Counted from the stretch's first letter, positions 18,160 to 30,287 are shown. The stretch is DNA of 64,000 nt from Fluctibacter corallii (GCF_025751585.1 NZ_JAOWKX010000006.1:137099-201098); one strand, 5' to 3'. Notes: generated by a model from the sequence alone, not told the origin. Numbers and translations are program-made.

Positions 18160-18510
18160 AAACGACTCTTATTATTATTTATTGTTTTGTTTTTATAATT
18201 TAGTCCAATTCACAATGAATATTTGGCTATATTACTCCGTGAGATTGGTTATTGATTTATTCTAAACGCTTAAATAATAAACACACTTTATAGTCAGTGA
18301 CAAGTTTTATAATTCACATTGCGCATAGATATGATCGATAAATGCTTCTAGTGAACATACTAGAATTAACTATGATAAATAGAAATATAGGGGCTTATTG
18401 GGAATTATAAGTGTCAGACTCGCGTAATTTAAGTTAGAAAGTCTGACACTTAATTTTGATGTAAATCCGTATATCACCTGTTATTAAACGGTGACGTGTA
18501 TTTACTCAAA
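18160..18510. other. Gene-free region with a long inverted repeat
   Basis: About 350 AT-rich bases between the small membrane protein and the subtilase. Apart from the inverted repeat at 18408-18452, listed separately, and the likely promoter of the small protein, nothing is recognised. Confidence 0.5.
18408..18452. repeat. 13-bp perfect inverted repeat, REP-like
   Basis: Arms TAAGTGTCAGACT (18408-18420) and AGTCTGACACTTA (18440-18452) are exact reverse complements around a 19-base spacer. The GTGTCAGACT motif resembles palindromic elements dispersed in marine gammaproteobacteria. It lies 58 bases past the subtilase stop, so it may protect or end that transcript, though no T-run follows. Confidence 0.6.
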
Positions 18511-20406
18511 TTAAAAACACGCGCTCAATCGTCTTACTGATACGCGATTTGAATAATCACTGCATTCAGAACCATTGCACGCCTTCACCCACGCATACGA
18601 GGTCTGCGAAACATTTACGTATTTATAGGTATTTGTTACGGTATACGTTGGCCCACTAGGTGGTGTGCTTGAATAAGTGCTCACATACACTTTGTAACTC
18701 GTTGCACCCGGTACTCCATTCCATGTAAGGGTGTTTTGGCCGTAACATGCAAAAGAATCCACACTCAATGTCGGAGGCAAGAGCTGATCATTAAGCTCTT
18801 CTATTGCACCACGAATATCAGGTAAAGGACCGATATTTCCCCCATTTCCAGTTTGTGGGGTTCCAGTACTCACGAGTAGTTCGCGCATAGTGTGTGGTTC
18901 AATGGTTCTAGACAGAGCTGAGCGTGCATAGCCTTGAACGTTAATTGCTGCACCAGCAACAATCGGTGATGCACTTGACGTACCCGCAAAGCGCGACGTA
19001 TACAGCCTGTTTGTGCCTTCATCGAATAAATCGCCATAACCTGTCGTGGTTACATTTTCACCCCACCCGTGCATATCTATTCGAGAGCCAGTATTAGACC
19101 AACACATTGGCGTGCGAGTGGTAGAAGTGCTAGCCCCCACTAAAATAGCGCCAGAATCGCGTACATTGCGATTAAAACGGCCGGCAAAATGCGGATCATC
19201 AAGGCTTACACTGCCATTTCCACCCGCTTCAATCACTGTTACGCCGTTAGCGACAATAGTTGCTATCGCATCAAAGTTCGCCTGCCAGTTTTCCATCGCC
19301 ACAAACCCACACTGAGGTTCATTACAGCTGCATACAGTATGAATCCCAGATTGCTGATGCGCCTCGATAATAACGACACCACCATTTCCCACGGTATTTC
19401 CAGCATCAAGAATGCGGCTACTAAATGAGCCACCTGGCGCCTGCGCACCTACTTGAGCGTTGTAACTGATACCTGTTACGCCCTGATTATCGCGCTTTGC
19501 TCCAACCACACCCACAACAGCCGTGCCATGATCTCTATCTGCACCATTGGTGCCATCAAAGTAGAAAGCAGGTTTTATGTCTTCATGATTAAAATTAAAA
19601 CCGCTTTCAATATCAACTACTTTAATGCCACTTCCCGTTCCGCCTGATTGTGTCCACGAAAACATCGCATCGATACCTCCTTGACTCGCAGGGAGCAAAT
19701 ATCCCTGACGGCCTTGATAATCTGGAGTAGGAGTGGTTGTACCGCCACCACCGCCGCCGCCCGGAGGATCTTCACATCCAGTAAGAATCGGACAATCATA
19801 ATCAATGGGGAGTGAAGCTGGTTCAGGCTTCGGGTTCGCGTAAGCCACTTCAACTAAGGGGTTTTTATTTAATGATTGAAGCAAATCTGCAAGCTGGGTT
19901 TGCGTCATATGCTTAGGCACATCGACGTGAAAATACAAGTTCAAATCTGCCAGCTCACGCCCTTTTTTCTTCTGACCTTTAATTTTTAAGTCTTCAATAA
20001 GCCCTTCATCTAAAGAAAATAACGGTGATAATTTTCTCAATTTATTCAATTTAAAATCTAATTCAAGCTGATCAAGATAGGTTTGGGCAACATCCCAAGA
20101 TCCCATCGCTGTCGGCAGGGCATTTTTGAGTTTTTTAGACTGATTAGGGACTAATCGGCCATTGTGTTTGATTCTGACACCACTTCCCTCAATAAACTTT
20201 ATTACGATGCCATCAATGTCTTCCAATGGTAGTACCGGGTAATTGGTGTCTTGTTGATTCACTATTCGTGGAGACAAAGGCTCAAGAGTATCAGACTCTA
20301 TTTCCTGTGCGGTGACATTAAACGTAACACTGGTTGCTAAACCTAAGCAAGTTGAAAACAACGTGCCAAATAACGCGCTACGTTTCCTTACTAATGCATT
20401 TTTCAT
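18511..20406 (-). CDS. Secreted subtilisin-like serine protease (S8) with C-terminal Fn3-like domain
   Basis: A 631-residue preproprotein. Signal peptide at residues 1-34; a pro-domain-like region (about 60-190, with the IVIKFIEGSGVRI strand); a poly-Gly/Thr hinge near 215; catalytic domain about 230-510 with Asp in KVVDIESGF, His in DHGTAVVGVVG and Ser in GTSSASPIVAG. Several cysteines (TVCSCNEPQCGF) suggest disulfides. Residues 540-631 form a fibronectin-III-like domain ending in a Cys. An extracellular protease is the clear reading; substrate unknown. It lies downstream of purL on the same strand but behind a strong terminator, so it is a separate unit. Confidence 0.93.
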   Translation of the reverse strand: MKNALVRKRSALFGTLFSTCLGLATSVTFNVTAQEIESDTLEPLSPRIVNQQDTNYPVLPLEDIDGIVIKFIEGSGVRIKHNGRLVPNQSKKLKNALPTAMGSWDVAQTYLDQLELDFKLNKLRKLSPLFSLDEGLIEDLKIKGQKKKGRELADLNLYFHVDVPKHMTQTQLADLLQSLNKNPLVEVAYANPKPEPASLPIDYDCPILTGCEDPPGGGGGGGTTTPTPDYQGRQGYLLPASQGGIDAMFSWTQSGGTGSGIKVVDIESGFNFNHEDIKPAFYFDGTNGADRDHGTAVVGVVGAKRDNQGVTGISYNAQVGAQAPGGSFSSRILDAGNTVGNGGVVIIEAHQQSGIHTVCSCNEPQCGFVAMENWQANFDAIATIVANGVTVIEAGGNGSVSLDDPHFAGRFNRNVRDSGAILVGASTSTTRTPMCWSNTGSRIDMHGWGENVTTTGYGDLFDEGTNRLYTSRFAGTSSASPIVAGAAINVQGYARSALSRTIEPHTMRELLVSTGTPQTGNGGNIGPLPDIRGAIEELNDQLLPPTLSVDSFACYGQNTLTWNGVPGATSYKVYVSTYSSTPPSGPTYTVTNTYKYVNVSQTSYAWVKACNGSECSDYSNRVSVRRLSACF

Positions 20407-20628
20407 GTTTATTCCTTTGTATGCGTGAGCAAAATGCTCAAAATTAGACTAAGGAATTTTTTTACCAATGTAAATTACAAATTGGTTAATTTATCAACCG
20501 ATAAAAGTAATTAATTAATCGCTATAACAGAAATAAATAGGACCTCATGTTTTTACAAAGAGAGAGGCAGAAATCACTCATGTAAACATAAAATACGCAG
20601 GTCATCCGCTAAATGAAAATATGATAAA

Positions 20629-20662
20629 ACAAAAAAGCCACTTTAAAATATCAGTGGCTTTT
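20629..20662 (-). terminator. Intrinsic terminator after purL
   Basis: A 10-bp perfect stem (AAAAGCCACT / AGTGGCTTTT) with a 10-base loop, followed on the minus strand by a run of T, 35 bases past the purL stop. Confidence 0.88.
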
Positions 20663-20696
20663 ACAACTTACATTCTTACTTCTGATGCATTACCTA

Positions 20697-23600
20697 TTAA
20701 CCAAAGTGCTTTCTCGCGTTTCTAAACATACGCATCCAAGGGCTGTCTTCTTGCCAGCTATCTTCTCGCCATGAATTAGATACCGCTCTGAAAACCCGCT
20801 CGGGATGCGGCATCATAATTGTGACGCGGCCATCTTCTGTCGTTAATCCGGTAATTCCCATCGGTGAACCGTTAGGGTTGGCTGGATAACGCTCTGTCGC
20901 TTTACCGTAATTATCGACATACCTAAGCGCAACTTGATTCGCTGCAACAATGCGTTGACCGCCATTTGCGCTAAATTCTGCATGCCCTTCGCCATGAGAA
21001 ACCGCGATAGGCATCCGAGAGCCTACCATATCATCAAAGAACAACGACGTAGAAGGCTGCACCTCTACCATGGCAACGCGCGCTTCAAAGCGCTCAGACT
21101 TGTTGGTGACAAAGTGTGGCCATAAATCCGCGCCTGGAATGAGTGACTTCAGATTAGACAGCATCTGGCAACCATTACAAACCCCAAGAGACAGCGTATC
21201 TTGCCTTGAGAAGAACGCAGAAAATTGCGCTTTGGCTTGCTCATTGAACAAAATAGATTTTGCCCAACCTTCACCCGCGCCAAGAACATCGCCATAGGAG
21301 AAACCACCGCAAGCAACAAGCCCTTTAAATTGTTCAAGCGTGACGCGCCCAGATAGAATGTCACTCATATGAACATCAATCGCTTCAAAACCTGCTCGAT
21401 TAAACGCGGCCGCCATTTCTACATGAGAATTGACGCCCTGCTCTCGTAAAATCGCCATTTTAGGCGCAGCGCCTTTCGCGATATACGGTGCCGCCACATC
21501 TTCGTTGATGTCGTAAGTAAGGTGAGCATGTAAGCCAGGATCGAGTTGGTCGAACTTGGCCTCATGCTCCTGTTCCGCGCAAACTGGGTTGTCGCGACGT
21601 TTTTGCATGTTATAGGTTGTTTCAGCCCAAATCGTTCGATAATGTACACGAGGTTGATTAAGCAATTCATTGCCATCGCGTGTAACGCGAATCACATCCG
21701 TCGTATTCAGTTGCCCAATTTCATGCACGCAAGCATCTAATTCATACTGAGTAAAGACATCTTTCACGGCACCTAGCTGGCTATTGGCAACTTGAATCAC
21801 TGCCCCTAGTTCTTCATTAAACAAAACATCGATGTCGCTACCTGTCAATGAAGATAAATCGACATCAATACCAGTTTTGCCAGCAAATGCCATTTCCACC
21901 AAGGTTGTAAATAACCCGCCGTCTGAACGGTCATGGTAGGCAAGTAATTTGCGCTGATTCACCAAGGTTTGAATTGCCTCAAAAAAGGCTTTTAACTGTT
22001 CAGCAGAGTCCACATCAGGTGTGACATCACCCAGCTGATTAAACACTTGCGCCAGACATGACGCGCCCATTCGGTTTTTACCTGCGCCTAGGTCCACTAA
22101 GAGTAATGATGAGTCGCCCTTATCGGTCCGAAGCTGTGGCGTCAACGTTTTACGTATATCTTTTACAGCACCAAATGCCGAAATCACTAACGACAGAGGT
22201 GAGGTGACTGACTTGTCTTGGTCATTTTCCTGCCATTGGGTTTTCATCGACATGGAATCTTTGCCCACAGGAATCGTTAATCCTAACGCTGGGCATAACT
22301 CTTCGCCCACGGCCTTTACTGCCTCATACAGTCCGGCATCTTCCCCCGGGTGCCCAGCCGCAGCCATCCAGTTAGCAGAAAGCTTTATACGCTTCAAATC
22401 ACCAATATCAGCAGCAGCGATGTTGGTTAACGCTTCGCCCACTGCCAGTCGAGCCGACGCGCCGTAGTTCAACAATGCCACTGGCGTTCTTTCGCCCATC
22501 GACATTGCCTCACCATGATAGGTATCAAAGGCTGACGCTGTCACCGCAACGTCGGCGACAGGCACCTGCCATGGGCCAACCATTTGATCGCGGCTAACCA
22601 ACCCCGTCACAGAGCGATCGCCAATTGTGATCAAAAAGGTCTTCTCCGCAACTGTGGGTAATCTCAATACGCGCTGAGCTGCATCCTCTAGCGCAATACC
22701 ATCAAGCGCTAACGCTTGCCCTGATGCCGTTTTAGACGCTACATCACGATGCATTTTTGGGGGCTTACCTAGAAGTACATCCAGTGGCATGTCGATAGGT
22801 TTGTCATTAAAGTGCGAGTCTGTAAGGGTAAGGTGTTCCGATGCAGTCGCCTCCCCTACCACGGCAAACGGTGCACGCTCTCGCTCACAAATGGCAGCAA
22901 ATCGCTCAAGGTTTTCAGGTGCCACTGACAATACATATCGCTCTTGTGACTCGTTACACCAAATTTCAAGCGGCGACATACCCGGCTCGTCATTGGGCAC
23001 GTTACGAAGTTCAAAGTTCCCGCCACGTCCGCCATCGCTGACCAGCTCAGGAAACGCGTTAGACAATCCGCCCGCGCCAACATCGTGGATAAACTGAATG
23101 GGGTTATCGTCTCCCAATTGCCAGCATTTATCGATCACTTCCTGACAGCGACGCTCCATTTCTGGGTTGTCGCGTTGTACTGACGCAAAGTCTAAATCTT
23201 CACTCGATTGCCCCGATGTCATGGACGAGGCTGCGCCGCCACCCAAACCAATGTTCATCGCTGGGCCACCCAACGCAATCAGCTTAGCGTGTTCGGTAAT
23301 CTCACCTTTTTGAGTATGAGACGCTCGAATATTTCCCAATCCTCCAGCGAGCATAATAGGTTTGTGATAGCCTCTGACTTCCTCACCATTGAAACTATTT
23401 ACCCGTTGCTCGTAAGTTCGAAAGTAACCAAGAATGTTGGGGCGACCAAACTCGTTATTGAATGCCGCCCCGCCAAGAGGCCCTTCCATCATAATGCTGA
23501 AGGCATTCACAATACGGTCAGGCTTACCATAATTTTCTTCCCAAGGTTGTTCAAACCCCGGAATACGAAGGTTTGAAACTGTAAAGCCCACCAAACCTGC

Positions 23601-24587
23601 TTTGGGTTTAGCACCGCGACCGGTTGCCCCTTCATCTCGGATTTCTCCCCCCGATCCCGTTGCAGCGCCGGGATGTGGAGATATCGCCGTAGGGTGATTG
23701 TGGGTCTCCACTTTCATCAGAATATCAATTTGCTCTTGATGGTATTCGTACTGGTGATTCGTTGGGTTAGGAAAGAAGCGCCCAGCTTGCCATCCTTCCA
23801 TAACCGCGGCGTTGTCCTTATATGCTGAGTGTACATATTCTGGTGTTACCGCGAATGTATTTTTAATCATCTTAAACAATGATTTGGGTTGCGTTTGTCC
23901 GTCTATTGTCCAGTCAGCATTAAATATTTTGTGTCGACAATGCTCCGAATTGGCCTGTGCGAACATATACAACTCAATATCATTTGGATTTCTTCCCAAT
24001 CGTGTAAAGTTTTCGTACAAGTACGCGATTTCATCTTCTGCTAAGGCTAGCCCCATTCGTACATTGGCGTCTTCAAGCGCTTCTTTGCCCTGTGTCAGAA
24101 TATCAATAGAGGTGAGAGGTCTCGGCTCTTCAGTATTGAACAATGCGCTCGCATCATCAGCACTAAACAACACAGCTTCAATCATTCGGTCATGCAATAA
24201 CGCAATCACGTTGTGTTTTTCTGCGTCTGTAGGAGATGTGCTGTATTCAACATAATAAGCACATCCACGCTCCAACCGTTTGACACTATCAAGCCCACAG
24301 TTATGTGCTATATCTGTCGCTTTTGACGACCACGGAGAGATGGTGCCAGGTCTGGGCACGACCAAAACCAACTCACCCGTTGGAGAGTGAGATTCAATGT
24401 TTGGACCGTAAGTTAACAGTTGCTCTAATACTTGACGTTTGGTGTCATTGATCTCACCTTGTAAATCTGCAAAATGAACAAATTCTGCATAGATACCTTT
24501 TACAGGGAGAGATTCAGAAGCAAATCGTTCAAGTAACTTATTAATGCGAAAGTCTGACAGCGCTGGCGCACCACGAAGGATTAACAT
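20697..24587 (-). CDS. purL: Phosphoribosylformylglycinamidine synthase
   Basis: The large single-chain FGAM synthase of the fourth step of purine synthesis (FGAR + Gln + ATP to FGAM). ATG at 24587 is chosen because [19 protein letters not shown] matches the E. coli N-terminus; it gives 1296 residues, the family length (E. coli about 1295). Visible: [20 protein letters not shown] (N-terminal domain), [14 protein letters not shown] and [15 protein letters not shown] (synthase domain), and a C-terminal glutaminase domain with Cys in [10 protein letters not shown] and the His/Glu pair near [11 protein letters not shown] sigma-70 promoter with GC-rich discriminator lies just upstream and a terminator follows, so it is monocistronic. 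Confidence 0.98.
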   Translation of the reverse strand: MLILRGAPALSDFRINKLLERFASESLPVKGIYAEFVHFADLQGEINDTKRQVLEQLLTYGPNIESHSPTGELVLVVPRPGTISPWSSKATDIAHNCGLDSVKRLERGCAYYVEYSTSPTDAEKHNVIALLHDRMIEAVLFSADDASALFNTEEPRPLTSIDILTQGKEALEDANVRMGLALAEDEIAYLYENFTRLGRNPNDIELYMFAQANSEHCRHKIFNADWTIDGQTQPKSLFKMIKNTFAVTPEYVHSAYKDNAAVMEGWQAGRFFPNPTNHQYEYHQEQIDILMKVETHNHPTAISPHPGAATGSGGEIRDEGATGRGAKPKAGLVGFTVSNLRIPGFEQPWEENYGKPDRIVNAFSIMMEGPLGGAAFNNEFGRPNILGYFRTYEQRVNSFNGEEVRGYHKPIMLAGGLGNIRASHTQKGEITEHAKLIALGGPAMNIGLGGGAASSMTSGQSSEDLDFASVQRDNPEMERRCQEVIDKCWQLGDDNPIQFIHDVGAGGLSNAFPELVSDGGRGGNFELRNVPNDEPGMSPLEIWCNESQERYVLSVAPENLERFAAICERERAPFAVVGEATASEHLTLTDSHFNDKPIDMPLDVLLGKPPKMHRDVASKTASGQALALDGIALEDAAQRVLRLPTVAEKTFLITIGDRSVTGLVSRDQMVGPWQVPVADVAVTASAFDTYHGEAMSMGERTPVALLNYGASARLAVGEALTNIAAADIGDLKRIKLSANWMAAAGHPGEDAGLYEAVKAVGEELCPALGLTIPVGKDSMSMKTQWQENDQDKSVTSPLSLVISAFGAVKDIRKTLTPQLRTDKGDSSLLLVDLGAGKNRMGASCLAQVFNQLGDVTPDVDSAEQLKAFFEAIQTLVNQRKLLAYHDRSDGGLFTTLVEMAFAGKTGIDVDLSSLTGSDIDVLFNEELGAVIQVANSQLGAVKDVFTQYELDACVHEIGQLNTTDVIRVTRDGNELLNQPRVHYRTIWAETTYNMQKRRDNPVCAEQEHEAKFDQLDPGLHAHLTYDINEDVAAPYIAKGAAPKMAILREQGVNSHVEMAAAFNRAGFEAIDVHMSDILSGRVTLEQFKGLVACGGFSYGDVLGAGEGWAKSILFNEQAKAQFSAFFSRQDTLSLGVCNGCQMLSNLKSLIPGADLWPHFVTNKSERFEARVAMVEVQPSTSLFFDDMVGSRMPIAVSHGEGHAEFSANGGQRIVAANQVALRYVDNYGKATERYPANPNGSPMGITGLTTEDGRVTIMMPHPERVFRAVSNSWREDSWQEDSPWMRMFRNARKHFG

Positions 24588-24667
24588 ACCGGTCATCACC
24601 AATGTTAAGGTGAATACAGTCAACAAACGTCACCGTATTCACGGTTTCGGGAAGAATTGAGGCGCGA

Positions 24668-24696
24668 ATTATAGAGGAAATCATTCCATTTGGTAA
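24668..24696 (-). promoter_or_regulatory. Putative purL promoter with GC-rich discriminator
   Basis: On the minus strand TTACCA (24696-24691), 17 bases, then TATAAT (24673-24668), followed at once by TCGCGCC. The discriminator is of the type linked to stringent/growth-rate control in E. coli. It lies about 80 bases before the purL start. Confidence 0.6.
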
Positions 24697-24846
24697 GAGC
24701 AAAAAACAGGTTTCCGCAAAGTTTTATCTGACCAAATAGTCAAGTCAAAAACCAGTAACACGCTGTTATCTATGGTAATTTTAACGCGCTCACACCATGG
24801 CCCGAACAAAGACTCAGTGCATTTATTTTCAATTATCGAGTTTAAT

Positions 24847-24874
24847 TTGAACCGTCGTGTGATTAACGTACAAT
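24847..24874 (+). promoter_or_regulatory. Putative mltF promoter
   Basis: TTGAAC at 24847-24852 and TACAAT at 24869-24874 with 16-base spacing, about 110 bases before mltF. The 396-base purL/mltF divergent gap holds nothing else that I recognise besides the purL promoter. Confidence 0.4.
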
Positions 24875-24983
24875 ACATAGTCATCGGCTCAGAGCATTCA
24901 TATTTCGCTTTGGTAGCCATTGTAAAAGTTAGTCAGCAATCTCGGCAGTCTCTGTCAGGAGACAAAAATAGGCGTTACAGAAG

Positions 24984-26429
24984 GTGAAGTATCACGTGCC
25001 ATCCACATGTTTTAAATTCTGCTTAGTGATTCTTGTGCTGTCGGCAGTTTTATCATGTAAGCCCTCAGAGCAATCTAGTCACCTTGAAACCGTTAAAAAT
25101 CAAGGCGTACTGAGGGTTGGTACTAATTATGGTTTAACCACCTACTATAATGATGCAACCGGCCCTGCCGGCTTTGAATATGAATTGGCCGCTGGTTTTG
25201 CAGATTATTTGGGTGTTCGATTAGAGGTCTTCCCATACTACACATTGAATGAGTTATTCCCCCAATTGGAAGACGCGCATCTAGATATCATCGCCGCCGG
25301 AATTAGCGTGACACCCGAGCGAAAGACCAAATTCCGATTTGGCCCAGCTTATCAGAATGTCAGCCAAAAATTAGTGTTTAAACAGGGGAATACTCGCCCT
25401 AGAACAATTGAAGATGTTGAAAGTGGATTGCTTGTCATTTCTGGCAGCAGCCACGCAGAAACCTTGCGAGATTACCAAGCCCAATTTAACAACTTACGTT
25501 GGACAGAAACAGATGAAAAAGACGCCGAAGAGTTGCTAGAAATGGTGTTGGCGGAAGAGCTGGATTATGCCGTTGCTGATTCAAATATTCTAGCGCTTAT
25601 CCGTCGCCGTCACCCCGAATTGAGTATAGGCTTTAGCCTGAATCAAGAACAAGGCATTGCCTGGGTGCTAAACAAAGAAACTGACGACTCTTTGCTTGCC
25701 GCTTTAATCGAATATTTCGGCACTGTACAAGAAGATGGTCGACTTGCTGCACTTGAAGACAAATATTTTGGACATGTCAGGCAGTTTAATTATGTCGATA
25801 CCCGAGAGTTCATTAAATCAGCACAAGATACGCTCCCTGCGTATCAACATTGGTTTCAGGCCTATGCTGATGACGTTGATTGGCGATTGCTAGCAGCAAT
25901 GAGCTATCAGGAAAGTCACTGGGATCCTCTCGCCCGCTCGCCAACAGGTGTAAGAGGGATGATGATGCTTACACTAGCAACTGCAAAAGATGTTGGCATT
26001 AAGTCTCGGCTCGACCCTGAACAGAGTATACGTGGCGGAGCAAAGTATTTCTCAAGCTTACTGCGGCGTATTCCTGCACGTATTACCGAACCAGATAGAA
26101 TTTGGTTTGCCCTTGCCGCCTACAACATTGGCCTGGGTCACTTAGAAGATGCACGCATCATTACTCAAAAACAAGGCGGTAATCCTGACTTGTGGGTAGA
26201 TGTGAAAAAACGTTTGCCTCTACTAAGGCAGAAAAAGTTTTATAAAAATACGCGCTATGGCTATGCAAGAGGAAATGAAGCGGTCACCTACGTTGCCAAT
26301 ATTCGTCGGTACTATGATACCTTAGTTTGGCTCGATGAGCAGCGTCCCGAGCTTTTGGAAGCGTCAACAGAATCAGACGAGAGCCTAGAGAAACCGACAG
26401 ACTCTGCTAGCAGTAACGATGCCAAATAG
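24984..26429 (+). CDS. mltF: Membrane-bound lytic murein transglycosylase F
   Basis: A 481-residue envelope lipoprotein-type enzyme that cleaves peptidoglycan glycan strands with 1,6-anhydro ends. Signal region ends in VLSC near residue 25. Residues about 38-265 are a periplasmic solute-binding-like domain (GVLRVGTNYGL...; GISVTPERKTKFRFGPAY), which in MltF regulates activity, and about 285-430 are the SLT catalytic domain: catalytic Glu in AMSYQESHWDPLARS, then GVRGMMMLTLATA and LAAYNIGLGHLEDAR. Start is uncertain: GTG at 24984 as given, or GTG at 24996, which has AGAAGGTGA eight bases before it. Transcribed divergently from purL, as in many gammaproteobacteria. Confidence 0.95.
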   Translation: MKYHVPSTCFKFCLVILVLSAVLSCKPSEQSSHLETVKNQGVLRVGTNYGLTTYYNDATGPAGFEYELAAGFADYLGVRLEVFPYYTLNELFPQLEDAHLDIIAAGISVTPERKTKFRFGPAYQNVSQKLVFKQGNTRPRTIEDVESGLLVISGSSHAETLRDYQAQFNNLRWTETDEKDAEELLEMVLAEELDYAVADSNILALIRRRHPELSIGFSLNQEQGIAWVLNKETDDSLLAALIEYFGTVQEDGRLAALEDKYFGHVRQFNYVDTREFIKSAQDTLPAYQHWFQAYADDVDWRLLAAMSYQESHWDPLARSPTGVRGMMMLTLATAKDVGIKSRLDPEQSIRGGAKYFSSLLRRIPARITEPDRIWFALAAYNIGLGHLEDARIITQKQGGNPDLWVDVKKRLPLLRQKKFYKNTRYGYARGNEAVTYVANIRRYYDTLVWLDEQRPELLEASTESDESLEKPTDSASSNDAK

Positions 26430-26797
26430 GTATCACGCATGCGTTGATGCTCGACTCTTGAAACAAAATTGTTAACTTTTTTGCACCAAATGGTCAAAAA
26501 AGTGCTGTTGTCATATTTATTTCATCTGAAAATGCCACTATATTGGTGGCCTCAGGCTTTGCTTCTATCAGTGTTTATAGCGCGCTCAAATAAGTTCCTT
26601 TTGCCTCCCTGTTCGGAACTCTCATTTAAATGTGCACTCTAACAGTGGGAAGCAAAGAAGTATGTCGACACTCAAGTGAGTGAAAACATGGCCCAAACAT
26701 TTCGTTGTTGAGCTCCTAGGCTTTAGGGGTGATACATTGAAACAATGACGAACAAGAGAGGTAATGAGTTTAATTTAGATTAAATAAAGGAATACCA
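26430..26797. other. Gene-free region with long-range complementarity
   Basis: 368 bases. It holds a 9-bp perfect complementarity CTTTGCTTC (26557-26565) with GAAGCAAAG (26649-26657), and an inner AGTTCC (26593-26598)/GGAACT (26615-26620) stem. These could form a structured RNA or a leader for the 50-aa gene downstream. No protein frame is supported. Confidence 0.4.
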
Positions 26798-27522
<725 letters not shown>

Positions 27523-27745
27523 TTAGGCATGCGAAAAGATCACTCACCTGCTTGTTGGTCAAATTGCTCAATTAATTAGTCACTTTCACTAACTAACACT
27601 ACGAGTCTTTTTAAAGCATAAAGCTATTTGTTTGTTTTTATTAAACTTTTTAAACTTGGACGCGATATTGCTATTACCTATCTATATTATCTAATCTGAG
27701 CTAAATTAGAGTAAGTGTGGCTCTTATACTCTGTGAGGGAAAATC

Positions 27746-27979
27746 ATGAATTTAACCGCCATTTTTATCGTCGGCATCGTTTGTTGGGCAATTGTAGAAT
27801 TGGTTAACGGTGGAGGCAAACGCAAGCTAAATAAGAAAACTGACGTTGATAACGACGCGTTGCGCCAAGAAGTCAGAGCGCTGAAAGAGCGTGTGGAAAT
27901 ACTGGAGCGTATTGTGACGGACGAAAAATACGATTTAAAACGCCAGTTCGATAATTTGAATAAAGACAACGCAGCGTAA
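27746..27979 (+). CDS. Small PspB-like membrane protein
   Basis: A 77-residue protein with GAGGGAAAATC before ATG. One N-terminal membrane helix (about 3-20) is followed by a basic linker and a coiled coil, LRQEVRALKERVEILERIVTDE, that strongly resembles the C-terminus of phage-shock protein B (E. coli MRERIQALESILDAE). PspB with PspC controls the PspF/PspA envelope stress response. No pspA, pspC or pspF lies nearby, so it may act alone. A sigma-54 promoter was not seen. Confidence 0.65.
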   Translation: MNLTAIFIVGIVCWAIVELVNGGGKRKLNKKTDVDNDALRQEVRALKERVEILERIVTDEKYDLKRQFDNLNKDNAA

Positions 27980-28646
27980 TCCCCCGTTACTATTTCAACA
28001 AACAGCCTTTGACACTGCCCTTTTACTAGGGCGGTACAGGATATGTATAAATGACTGGATGAAACTGGCTTTTTATCATAGCGAAACAGATTCAGTTTGA
28101 TACGAGTGTTAAACATCACTCGCTTCTACTTGTGATAAGAGTACCTACAGACACGTATTTTTATTAGGTAGAAAAAGTAGTGAAGTGTTTAAAGTAGCAA
28201 ACCAAATAAAACCCTAACTATTGATCGCAAGTCCAACTCAAAAGATTAAACTAGCTCATAAACCTCAAAGAGGGTTTGCAATTTTAACCATCTTTGTCAT
28301 GACACAATTGAAGCACAGCCCGTGCTGTTCGGTATCCTGTAAAGCAAGTCGCAGTCTATGCGCCTATGCTTGCTCAACCGTGGTTTGAAAGCCAGTACCG
28401 ACTTTAACATTAGCTGCCGCAGCTGCTCACTTTACCAAATGATTTGTTCAACGTGGGTCGCCAAGATTCGTTTCCCAAAATTTTTTTCTGTCCAGACAGT
28501 CGTGCTCTCAAGCATTTACTATGCTCCAAGTACTGTTTGAATATCTGATCTGGTCGGTTTTATTTAAATCAAAAAAATCCCCGCTAATTACTTAGCAGGG
28601 ATTGGTGTTTAAGAGACAGGGTAAAACCTGGCTTTATCAAGAAACG
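27980..28646. other. Long gene-free region between the PspB-like gene and guaA
   Basis: 667 bases. It contains a small GCCC/GGGC hairpin near 28017-28034 that could end the PspB-like transcript, and the guaA terminator at its right end. A stop-free minus-strand stretch at about 28428-28565 (ending KSFGKVSSCGS) has no start codon and is not supported as a gene; it includes several short palindromes and may be a relic or dispersed intergenic element. Confidence 0.5.
28571..28603 (-). terminator. Intrinsic terminator of the guaBA unit
   Basis: Minus strand: AATCCCTGCTAA GTAA TTAGCGGGGATT with one mismatch, followed by seven T. It lies about 45 bases past the guaA stop. Confidence 0.9.
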
Positions 28647-30224
28647 TTATTCCCACTCTATTGTGGCTGGTGGCTTACCAGAGATGTCGTAAACTACGCG
28701 TGAGATACCATCTACTTCATTGATAATTCGGTTAGAAACATTACCTAAGAAATCGTAAGGTAGGTGTGCCCAATGAGCTGTCATAAAGTCGATTGTTTCC
28801 ACCGCGCGTAGCGACACGACCCAATCATATTTGCGTGCATCTCCCATTACACCCACTGAGCGAACAGGTAAGAACACGGTAAAGGCTTGGCTTACTTTAT
28901 GATATAAATCTGCCGCGTGTAGCTCTTCTATAAAAATAGCATCTGCACGGCGCAATAAATCACAATACTCTTTCTTGATTTCGCCAAGAACACGCACGCC
29001 TAAGCCGGGTCCAGGAAACGGATGGCGATACAGCATATCGTATGGCAAGCCTAGTTCAAGGCCAATTTTGCGTACTTCATCCTTAAATAATTCACGCAAT
29101 GGCTCCACCAGACCAAGCTCCATATCCTCTGGCAATCCGCCTACGTTATGATGAGATTTAATAACGTGCGCTTTACCTGTTGCCGATCCAGCAGACTCAA
29201 TTACGTCAGGATAAATTGTGCCTTGTGCCAGCCATTTTGCGTTTACACGCTGACTCGCTTGCTCATCAAATACCTGAACAAACTCGTGTCCGATAATTTT
29301 ACGTTTTTTCTCTGGATCTTCCTCGCCCTTAAGCGCGGATAAAAAACGTTCTTCCGCGTCGACTTTGATGATATTCAGCCCAAAGTGGTCGCCGAACATG
29401 TCCATCACTTGTTGGCCTTCATTAAGACGCAACAAGCCATTGTCGACAAACACACACGTCAACTTATCACCAATAGCACGATGCAAGAGCATTGCCGTCA
29501 CTGATGAGTCCACGCCACCAGATAACCCCAAAATAACTTCATCATCTTGCACTTGTGCTTTAATTCGCTCGACCGCATCGTCGATAATTGACGCGGGCGT
29601 CCATAATTTTTCACACTGACAAATATCTTCAATAAAATGCGATAAAATGCGCATGCCCTGTCGAGTGTGAGTCACTTCGGGATGGAACTGCACCCCGTAA
29701 AAACGGCGATTGGTATCTTCCATAGCCGCATGTGGACAGCTTGGTGTACGCGCAATGGTCTTGAACCCTTCAGGAATCTGAGACACTTTATCTCCGTGAC
29801 TCATCCACACATCCAATAGGCCTTTACCATTATCTGAAACATGATCTTCTATATTTGCAAACAGCGGACTATCTTCAATTTTTTCTACTTTTGCATAACC
29901 AAATTCACGAATATCAGACCCCTGCACCGCACCGCCTAGTTGCGCCGCCATAGTTTGCATGCCGTAGCAAATTCCCAAAACAGGCACACCTGCCTTAAAT
30001 ACATATTCTGGCGCACGAGGCGAGCCCTCTGCGGGAACCGACTCTGGGCCACCTGATAAAATAATGCCTTGAGGATTGAACTCACGAATTTGCGCTTCCG
30101 TTACATCCCACGCCCAGAGTTCGCAGTACACTCCGATTTCACGAATACGTCTTGCGATTAACTGCGTATATTGCGAGCCAAAATCTAATATAAGGATGCG
30201 CTGATCATGAATATTTGTGGTCAT
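28647..30224 (-). CDS. guaA: GMP synthase (glutamine-hydrolysing)
   Basis: A 525-residue enzyme making GMP from XMP, Gln and ATP. Residues 1-200 are the class I glutaminase domain: [19 protein letters not shown], catalytic Cys in [10 protein letters not shown], His in FHPEVTHT. Next is the ATP-pyrophosphatase domain with the P-loop [13 protein letters not shown] (near 235), then the dimerisation domain ending KPPATIEWE, the universal C-terminus. Length equals E. coli (525). It follows guaB by 96 bases; the gap contains a hairpin that may set the guaA/guaB ratio. Confidence 0.99.
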   Translation of the reverse strand: MTTNIHDQRILILDFGSQYTQLIARRIREIGVYCELWAWDVTEAQIREFNPQGIILSGGPESVPAEGSPRAPEYVFKAGVPVLGICYGMQTMAAQLGGAVQGSDIREFGYAKVEKIEDSPLFANIEDHVSDNGKGLLDVWMSHGDKVSQIPEGFKTIARTPSCPHAAMEDTNRRFYGVQFHPEVTHTRQGMRILSHFIEDICQCEKLWTPASIIDDAVERIKAQVQDDEVILGLSGGVDSSVTAMLLHRAIGDKLTCVFVDNGLLRLNEGQQVMDMFGDHFGLNIIKVDAEERFLSALKGEEDPEKKRKIIGHEFVQVFDEQASQRVNAKWLAQGTIYPDVIESAGSATGKAHVIKSHHNVGGLPEDMELGLVEPLRELFKDEVRKIGLELGLPYDMLYRHPFPGPGLGVRVLGEIKKEYCDLLRRADAIFIEELHAADLYHKVSQAFTVFLPVRSVGVMGDARKYDWVVSLRAVETIDFMTAHWAHLPYDFLGNVSNRIINEVDGISRVVYDISGKPPATIEWE

Positions 30225-30287
30225 TTACCCTACCCGTTAAAACGAAACAACAAGAACCTGACCTTTCAGTCAGTTGAATTAGATAGT

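Noticed and set aside
23208..24255. Plus-strand open frames of 122 and 147 aa inside purL
   Set aside because: They are antisense to a fully conserved purL and show no family resemblance or ribosome site.
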